Source: Lepas anatifera (Eukaryota > Arthropoda > Thecostraca > Lepadidae). From it: a stretch of 64,000 nt of DNA. A program made the position numbers and the translations under genes. Positions 24,446 through 64,000 of this stretch are shown one piece after another. The notes beneath the pieces were generated by a model. It saw only the letters and a list, made by a program, of their open reading frames with translations. It made no database searches and was not told the DNA's origin. The stretch lies in NCBI GenBank assembly GCA_034440635.1, contig JAOTON010000057.1:1-64000 (forward strand), written 5' to 3'. The first letter of the stretch is position 1. The number at the start of each line of letters is the position of its first letter.

Positions 24446-26439
24446 AATGTTTTTAGAAGTCGTTGCTCCTTGGACTTAGTGTGAAGAGAAAATAATATGG
24501 ATCGATGCCACGCAAAACGCAAAACAAATATCTGAACATCATATGCACATGATTGCCTTTTTAAAGATCATAGGATACCTTTTGCTCACAGCTATTTACA
24601 GAATCGAACTTCTCCTTTTCTGTGTATTTCTTAAGGTCTGAGTTTTGGCGGCAAAATTCGCATTTCAAGCCACTATCAACGGCCATTATTTCATCCAGAG
24701 AAGTCACTCATTGACGCACTGGCAGATCCAAGAGGGGAGGGAGGGGGGACAGAAGAGCTGTTGGCCTAACCAAAGCCTTAAATAGTATCTTTTCGCCCCC
24801 AAAAGGACCGATTTGGTCGTTTTTTAATACTATTTTTCGCGATTTAGCACCCCCTCCCAAAAGTGTTGGTTTGGCTCCCTCCAAAAGCTCCTCCTGGGTC
24901 CGCCAATGCGTTGACCAGACCGATTTTTAAACCGACCTGAGTTATGCTTTAAAAACACAGTAGTTTTCCTCACGGTCTTTCCTCCAAAGCTCTGTCTTAC
25001 ACTTTACTGAGTCGGCTGTCTGGAGCTACGAAAACCCACAAGTGATGGTGGCAGCTGCTAAAAAATCACTGGTGCACGTGCAGATAATTACCAGGCCGTG
25101 ACAAAATACCTCTGTCACGACACATTCTCACGATGCTCACGGACCAGAACCGTTGTCACTGAAAGCGGGAGTGCTGCAAAAAGGTGATCAAAGGCTAAAT
25201 GCGAAGTGGAAGACTGTGGACAGATGGCACCCGGTTGTTTTTCGTCCGTAGATTTTTAACCCACCGTGGATACTTTGAGAAACTTAGCTGTACTAGCATT
25301 ACTATCCTTAAATAACATACGAGTCGTGTCCGTTTCTTTCCCTCCTTTCTTGAGTGGCCAATATTTTTGTTAGCGCTTGTAAAAACTTTCTGAGGTTAAA
25401 TGGCAGACTAGACAAGTTTCCACCTCTCTCCTCCTGGCTACCCTTATTTCCAGCATCACATACTGACTGTTTTTATAAAGCTCGTCGAGTACCAATCAGG
25501 CTATGGCTTACTTCTTGGGGTAAGCTGAAGGTCTATTTAGCCTAATCTTCGTAACTTCTTCTGCTGTGGCAGCCACATGTTCAGACTTTGTGAATTTCAG
25601 AGACTGTAAGCAAGTTCCTTCCCTTGAGTCTCATTTGTTTTAACGTTCTTGGGTCCGTGGAAACTGATGTGTTTCAAGAGAGTAGGAGAAGGATATTTTC
25701 CATGTCTTGCACCCTTCAGTGGACCTCTAAGCAGCTGCGTTCGAGATACCATGCAGGATCAAGATCATTCAGCCAACAGTTTCACCTTCCCTGTTAGTGG
25801 TACTTTTAAATGGCACTTCCCGCCCAGCCATTGCTATTTTGGTATCCTGAGCTTGAAGGAGACGAAGGAAACCGCGGCCTTGATTTGGCCTTCACGATTC
25901 GTCCCAGGCGGTTAATTTAGTAGCAGAATGTTCATTTTCTCGGAACGCCGACGTTGGTTTCGCAAGGTGAATACCGAGCCGCCGCTAGACTGTAGCATTA
26001 TGGTTATGTTTCGTCATGAAAAGAAAATATGTTGGAAGCTACTTGAGCCAACTGAGTTTCACAAGTACGTTATTAGCTGCAACTGATGTTCCCTGGGTGT
26101 TACTGGGCATTGCAGACCATTCTTGTTGTCACCTCTTTGAATTTGTGTGATCTAGCTGCGAGACAGGGCACCATTACTTCTTAAATAAAGATTATCAAGA
26201 TTTGGCCAAAACGGATTGGAGATAAGACGTGATGATAAAATCAAGATACAATGTTTGCGTTTGAAATGTGTGCTTTGTCTTTTGTTTTCAATATTTTCAC
26301 CTTCTCACTGTTTGGCCCTTACTAAGCCGTAAAAGCGAAACTTGTGGTGACTAAAAAGGAATAGGTGTACAAAACACCTATGCCGAGATCAAGTTTGTGA
26401 GGTACGTCACCACTGGTTCCAAGGTTCGGGGTATACGTC
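24446..26439. other. No recognised gene; one more hAT-like fragment
   Basis: Around 24725-24908 the ends CACTGGCAGATCC and GGTCCGCCAATG look like another short hAT-type MITE, but without a matching target duplication. The rest shows nothing I can name. Confidence 0.35.
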
Positions 26440-26740
26440 GCCCGCCCTCCACTTTACACGTCCGCGACCATTATCCGAATTGATGCCCAGACGTCCATTT
26501 GTCTGTCGGGGTTCGCTGACCTGCCAGCTCTCCGCGGTCTGCCCCCGGAGAACACATCACGCCCGGGGGGCGGGGAGGGGCGGCGCCGTGACTCGGGCGT
26601 CTGCCTCCACCGGTCCGTGACACCAGCGCGCGTCACGCGTCACGAACGGTCCGTGACGTCACGACCTCACCGTGACGAGTTGGCAGCTCGTGACTGTGGC
26701 GTGTCGCGACGCTGGCGGCGTTACAGGGGTGGAGAGTTCT
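26440..26740. promoter_or_regulatory. CpG-rich block with CRE
   Basis: CpG density rises sharply here (CCGCGGTC, GGGCGGGGAGGGGCGGCGCC, CGCGCGTCACGCGTCACG). It contains the CRE palindrome TGACGTCA near 26655 and several CGTGACG half-sites. It lies 1.6 kb upstream of the first visible tubulin exon and could be its promoter, but no ATG directly before a good donor occurs between it and 28380. Confidence 0.4.
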
Positions 26741-27609
26741 GGGGGATACGCCATGAAAATGGCTGCTTTCAGAGGGACAGGTCTTAAGCTCAGTTGTTAA
26801 AAAAGATGTTCAAAGCGATGACACGTTTCACAATAGGCCAAGTTTCAAGTAGTTCGCAGAGATCTTTAAGTGTATGGTCGTAGTCACTGGAACAGATGTC
26901 CGTTTCAACAATTATAGACCAAAAACTATTAAGCTCCTTCCAGAGAACTTTCAGCTTCAATTTCAAATTATCTATTCAATCATCGACGAGGATTCCTTAT
27001 TATGAACGGATTCATGGTCATACTAATTGTTCAATCTAATTATTCTCGAATTTTGAACCTGGTAAAAAATTATTGTGTGTCGGCCAGTGCCTCCAGTTAA
27101 ACTCACCACTTAGTGCCAAAATTGTACCGGAACGGATCATCACTGGAGAGACCTGCACCTGAAATAACCGAGGCCAAATACCTACCAATTTGTATGGAAC
27201 CGGGTGTATTTACAGAAATATTATAGTGAACAGTGAACTTATCCGTATGTAACATGCATTGGAGGTGCATGAAGGATAGGCAAATATAAAACAATGAGAA
27301 GAAGGTATTCACATTCGACAAAAAAACCCTATCTAAATTGAGTTTACAATGGTTTTAGGGGCCAGGAAACGAAGCAGCCGCTGCAAAAGTGCGGAGGTTG
27401 GTGCGCCATTGAGCCTAAATTATATATCTAACAAATACGCTTGAAGACTTCCTTACCACGGCAACAAACGTCTGATTTTGAATACACCAGAAGCGTTACC
27501 CACGTTTATTTTCGTTACAAATAAGTGTAACCAACCGAGTTTCATAATGCCTTAAGTAATTCGTTGGTCAAAGATAATCAAAATGGCGTCATAGCCTAAA
27601 GCCGATAAT
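26741..27609. other. No recognised gene
   Basis: AT-rich sequence without a recognisable gene, repeat or border. Confidence 0.4.
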
Positions 27610-27936
27610 CAGACTGTCAGAATCATGTCAATGTCTGGAGCCGGTTGTCAGACTGTCAGAATCATGTCAATGTCTGGAGCCGGTTGTCAGACTGTCAGAA
27701 TGGCATCAATGTCTGGAGCTGGTGCCAGACTGTCAGAATCGCGTCGATGTCTGGAGCCGGTTGTCAGACTGTCAGCATGGCGTCATTGTCGGGAGTCGGT
27801 GATCAGACTGTCAGAATCGCGTCGATGTCGGGAGCCGGTTGTCAGACTGTCAGCATGGCGTCATTGTCGGGAGTCGGTGATCAGACTGTCAGAATCGCGT
27901 CGATGTCGGGAGCCGGTTGTCAGACTGTCAGCAGTC
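27610..27936. repeat. 39-bp minisatellite with a 78-bp higher-order period
   Basis: The unit begins CAGACTGTCAGAATC and ends GGAGCCGGTTGT. About eight copies are present. Later copies alternate between two variants (CATGGCGTCATTGTCGGGAG and AATCGCGTCGATGTCGGGAG), so the newest period is 78 bp. The open frames across it are repeat artefacts. Confidence 0.92.
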
Positions 27937-28379
27937 TGGATCGTGCGGAACCATCGGGTGCCGCCGACCGTGTGACGTTTACCGATGGCTATTTGTTTCA
28001 TGATTGGGCTGTCGTACATAAAGCGAGTTCCGTTAGATTCCAGGCGAGGACACGCAGGGGCGTGTTCAGGTGAGACTGGGGTGGGCTAAACGGCGCCGAG
28101 CAGCATATCAGTCGGGTGAATGCCGTGGGAAATCTACTGAGAGAAGATAATTGAGATATTATTCTAACCAACCACGCCAAAAACTGTATATCTAAATGTT
28201 TAGTACCGAGTAGTTCCAATCCAACCCTGTCTCTAAGTGAAGGTAGTTAGAACTTGTATCTCATACTTGACACTACCCCTCTTCCGTTCGCCACTCATCT
28301 TGCATAAAACGGCACTGCTAACCACGCTGCCCGTCTCGAGAAGACACCTTTTTCACACGTGTTTTCTGTCTGTTCACAG

Positions 28380-60187
<31,808 letters not shown>

Positions 60188-60800
60188 AACTCGGAAATCA
60201 TTCTGGAGGCATTCATGGAACTTAATAGTTCGTTATGACTTTGGATTTCAGATGCAAATTGACAGCTTGTTCTGAAGAACCGTATAGACGATTCTTGATG
60301 ACAGCCAGTACTTTAGGGAATAATAATAACCTGATTTTTTTTGGAGTATCTGCCATGATGATTGGCTATTTTGCTGTGGAGTAGGTGTTTGCTATCTCTC
60401 TCACTCTCTGACTTGTACTGGCATGTTCTGGGTTGGAAGAGCCCCAGGAATGAGACTGCTATGGTCATTAATCCCTATATCATTTTCACAGTACGCCAGT
60501 TTGGGCGCCACCCGCCTCCACTGCGAGCGTCACACTTTTTCTGGATATTGATATTTGTAAGTCAAAGTTCCCTCTAATGTGCCAGCCGCAGTTTTAGAGT
60601 TAATGCGACACGTAAGCAATGCTTCTATCCGTTGAAAAATTTTGCGTTTGACGCAAATTTTTCAATCCATAAACCCACGAAACACTTGAAAACAACAGCC
60701 CATGCTTGTTCAGTCCACTTCAATGCGTCCATTTCCTAACTTCATACATTTTTCTCTCTGCCTTTTCATCCCATTTCGGAATAAATAGAATGATAAAAAT
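60188..60800 (+). other. Alpha-tubulin 3' UTR with possible poly(A) signal
   Basis: The first AATAAA after the stop is at 60780-60785, giving a 3' UTR of about 600 nt. No better signal is nearer. Confidence 0.45.
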
Positions 60801-61399
60801 TGCAGAGCTTTACACCACTAGCCTTTCAGCTTGCAAATTTTTACTTTCTCCAAAATGCGGTGAGAGTAAGGCAGCTTCAAAAGCAGTTCCGCCATCAAAT
60901 GGGTAAATTCATTGATACTTGCCTCTAACATTTCTCTAACCACTAAAGCGATTGCTGGTTTTTCAACACACAGGATAAATTTTCATGTCAATTTGAACAT
61001 AAAAACACTGTCCTTTGCATAACTTAAACAGACAAAAGACCATCAGAGCCAATGGATAAGATGGTTGGCTTAGTGCGCATGTGGAGTGAGTGTGTGACAT
61101 TATTCTCTAAAACAATAATGGCTCTCGTTTGGGAAAAGCGAGCATGTGTGGGTATTTTCAAAGTGAAGCATGAGTGCGTTGCATTCGAGAACGTAAGAGA
61201 ATGAAAACCGTTCTGCACTGTTCAGGGTCCAAATTATCTGCGACGTGTGGCCCAACTATTTTGTCTGTCCGCGTGTAATGTATGCATGTTTTTAGTTGGA
61301 GACACAATGTCCTCAAAACTGAACTTGTGTTCTGTAGCACTGACCAAAGTATGCACCAAACAATAGAAATAAGTTTCCTGTAATGAGGCTTTGGTCCGG
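60801..61399. other. No recognised gene
   Basis: Unassigned sequence downstream of the tubulin gene. Confidence 0.5.
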
Positions 61400-61605
61400 T
61401 GGTGACGTCACTCAGCCAGCCGGTGTTGATTGGTCTATTTTAGCCGCGTGTGACCGCTGATTGGTCAGTCATGAGACTGTTGATTGCTGATTGGTCGATT
61501 TAAGTCACCTGTGACCCATGATTGGTCAGTCACGAGACCGTTGATTACTGATTGGTCGATTTATGTCGCCTGTGACCGATGATTGGTCAGTCATGTGGAG
61601 GTTGA
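61400..61605. promoter_or_regulatory. CRE followed by clustered inverted CCAAT boxes
   Basis: TGACGTCA near 61402, then a ~67-bp unit repeated about three times, each with two TGATTGGTC boxes (inverted CCAAT, the NF-Y site), at least six in 180 bp. It could be a promoter of a neighbouring gene or a minisatellite that happens to hold CCAAT motifs. Confidence 0.5.
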
Positions 61606-62068
61606 TTGCACCATTTCATGGTGTGGCTGCTTTTATTTAGAGACCCACTTGATGATTTCTGTAGGTTTGTGGAAAACCTCCTGCAAATCCTCAGCGGCTA
61701 AATTTCTCGCTGACAATAATCTGTCACATTGTTGTCTTGTACTTTGGGTTGGGGTAAATCTTTTAGATCACGTTTAGTGCCTTTATCTCCACACGAATTT
61801 TGGTACATACGCGTACTGAAAATACATGTGGGTTTGCAATGATCGTTTGTTGTTTTCAAGGCCGGGTGGTCCGCTGTTTTTTAGTCAGCTGCTTGCGGAC
61901 TCTCCAAAAGGTTGCAGAGTAGCGGCAGCGGCCTCCATAACCTAAAAGTAAAGGTCTCAGAAACATGCAAAACCGCTACCGCGACCGACAGTCAGCTAAG
62001 GGGACCACCATCCCCTCAAAATAGGGCATGACGATTAGATAGGTATGTTACTTATATATAGGTAGACT

Positions 62069-62114
<46 letters not shown>

Positions 62115-63298
62115 GAATTTTTTCCTGATTTTCAGACCTCACGTGTTCCTAAATTATCATTTTTATAATTAGGCAAAGCGGTACATTCTCTTTAAAGCCC
62201 GGCATCATCGTAGATTCGGTTTACAGTTGGGTAGTTAAAGCTTATCTGCAGCTGCTTTGAAAGTGGAACGCAAGACCTAGTGTTGCAGACTTACTTCGGC
62301 AAAAACATTCTTTTCGTTTAAAGAGTGTTTTTCACGCTTCGCCGTTAATTGCCGATGCTGAAAACATGCCAATAAAACGCCTACGGGGCGACGACCGAGC
62401 CGGTACGTTACAAAGAGGGATTGGAATTGAAACAAAAATGGACACTTTCATGCGATGGACCTCTAAGAACGTGACTTTCTTATTTTCTGTATGATGCTGA
62501 TAAATATTCTGCAGCCGTTTCGTCGGTCCAAAAGCTAAGTTTGTAATTATGTACGGTCTCAGCTTATACCTAGTTTGGAAAGTATTTTGTCCATAGTAAA
62601 AATAAAGTTATGCTTTTGTAGCTTACACTTTGGAATTTTCGTGTATCACATTCTTTTATAGTGCGGCATTCCTGCAAAACAAGTAAAATCTAAGTTTGCA
62701 ATGAAATACGATTACGGCATATCAGAGACAGATCCAAAATTTTGCTAAGGGGGAGGGGCGACCAATCTATCAAACTGAGGGGGCGACCCTTAGTATCATA
62801 AAGGGTGCGTTTATGACTTAAATTTTGCCTGCTGTCGTCAATGCCGCAACAGGGCAGACTAAAAAACCAGAATGCCCCAAAACTGTCTCTGTTCAAAGAA
62901 ATATAAAAGAAAAGGACGTCTCTATCTGGACTACCTCTGGAAGTTGAATTCTCGCACAGACTGTCTGGAGATTTTGAGGACCAGCAGGCAGTGCGAATTG
63001 GGGACAGTTCTCTCCTCAAAATTTGCCCTGTCAGTCCTGAGAGGAAGGACTTTCAATATTCTGCATGAAGCCGATTTTTTGCTTTATGCATTTTTAGGGG
63101 ACACAATAAAAATTCTGCGGCCGCTTCTACGGAGCTCTCAATCTTTTCATACAGATGACAGTGAAATTTGACGTTGTAGTCTGGACATTTCCTGTCTTTA
63201 GTGGCAAAGCCCAAAAATCTGCAGCATGACTAGCAAATGCTAGGAGTCTTAAAACATATACAGATTTTCAGAAGTTTCACAATATGCTTGAATAACTA
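61606..63298. other. No recognised gene; (AT)n microsatellite at 62071-62110
   Basis: An (AT)n run is the only clear feature. A frame at 62872-63171 shows no motif I know. Confidence 0.45.
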
Positions 63299-64000
63299 CA
63301 GGGGGACCCAAAAAAACAGTCATCACTAAAATTCAAATAACGTCCGAAGATTTATTTTGATCATGACCAAACTTTATCCAAATTATGACAAGGCTATGTG
63401 CTCAACATCTATTAACTTTCAAGTCTCTGGCTTAAAAACTCTGATTTTTGCTGGCGCTTCTAGATGTGCTCCAAGTGAGCCCCGCCGCTGCAGGCACACT
63501 TGGATCCGGTAAGTCTGTGACAATCAACACCGAGTTATATCCAGGTGCTTGGCGAGTTCTGGACAACACTTGGTCGATGGAGAGGCGTCGTCAGGGCCCT
63601 CCAGTGGTTCCAACAAGATGGCAACACCCATTCACCTCAAACGAATCCCTGACATGGCTATGACAGCGTTTCCCTAACCGACTGTACAGCCGCAGGTGTG
63701 ACCTCGAGTGGTCGCCTCATTCACCGGACTTGAAACCCCAGATTCTCATCTGTGGGGGGGACCTGAAGGACAGGTTGTATAAAGACAACCCACAGACCAT
63801 TCCTGCCCTGAAGGTAGCCATCACAGCAGCCATAAGTGCGATCCCGAAGGAGGAATACGGGCGGGTCATCGAGAACTTCGCCCGCCGGATCCAACTGTGC
63901 CTGCAGCGGCGGGGGGCTCATTTAGAGCACATTATATTTGTTATTGATTGATGTAAAATTGATACTAAGCCTTGTGCACTTACCATGCCTATGATTCAGG
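63299..64000 (+). mobile_element. Mariner-type transposon, left end present, runs off window
   Basis: Starts CAGGGGGACCCAAAAAAACA at 63299, a terminus of the style used by Tc1/mariner elements. A broken transposase follows; the right end lies beyond the window. Confidence 0.7.
63460..63951 (+). pseudogene. Mariner-type transposase, N-terminally truncated and frameshifted
   Basis: Readable pieces across frames: VTINTELYP, WFQQDGNTHSP (the second Asp region), WSPHSPDLKP (third acidic position of the DD(E/D) triad), then LKDRLYKDNPQTIPALK and ENFARRIQLCLQRRGAHLEH near the end, stopping at 63949-63951. The order and spacing match the catalytic and C-terminal part of mariner transposases. The DNA-binding N-terminus and first catalytic Asp are absent: only about 160 nt separate the terminus from the first coding match. 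Dead copy. Confidence 0.85.

Overview
This is animal nuclear DNA from a repeat-rich, intron-rich invertebrate genome. It contains no operons or bacterial signals. The one gene I can reconstruct is a plus-strand alpha-tubulin. Its coding exons 2-10 lie at 28380-60187, and with a one-codon exon 1 (ATG) not placed with certainty they give 456 aa. Phases match at every junction. The organism cannot be fixed from the sequence alone. Minisatellites that straddle intron-exon borders, as seen here, are something I recall being reported in amphioxus genes, so a cephalochordate is my leading guess, held loosely.

Layout. 1-10.6 kb: no recognised gene; two short minisatellites (21 and 29 bp units), GAGTT-type satellites, a complete TTAA-flanked element and a fragment of a second. 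10.65-19.81 kb: one 9.2-kb element with hAT-type ends and a perfect 8-bp target duplication. Most of its body is degenerate GC-rich minisatellite, and it carries nested insertions: a hAT MITE, a TTAA-element piece, and a pogo-like element that itself holds a small hAT MITE. 19.8-28.4 kb: mostly unassigned, with one possible minus-strand exon at 22.1 kb, a CpG-rich block at 26.45-26.74 kb and a 39-bp minisatellite. 28.4-60.2 kb: the alpha-tubulin gene, with introns up to 11.7 kb packed with minisatellites, TTAA elements, foldback elements, tRNA-derived SINEs and two elements with 5-bp target duplications and CAC-starting ends. 60.2-64 kb: 3' UTR, a CRE plus CCAAT-box cluster, and a broken mariner-type transposon running off the edge.

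Three things stand out. (1) Five splice borders of the tubulin gene have been copied into tandem repeats. The acceptor of intron 2 appears 7 times at 44-bp spacing. The acceptor of intron 6, with the first ~42 nt of its exon, appears about 25 times at 80-bp spacing. The donors of introns 2, 5 and 6 are also embedded in repeats. Decoy acceptors lead to in-frame stops, whereas a duplicated donor of intron 5 keeps the frame. (2) Intron 4 holds a 2984-bp element with CACAGTG ends identical to the V(D)J recombination heptamer, a 12-bp spacer and a nonamer-like block at both ends, a perfect 5-bp target duplication, and a decayed RAG1/Transib-type transposase gene. (3) A giant hAT-ended element has expanded into a satellite array.

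The very long ORFs over the tandem arrays (up to ~1000 aa on both strands) are repeat artefacts and are not annotated as genes.
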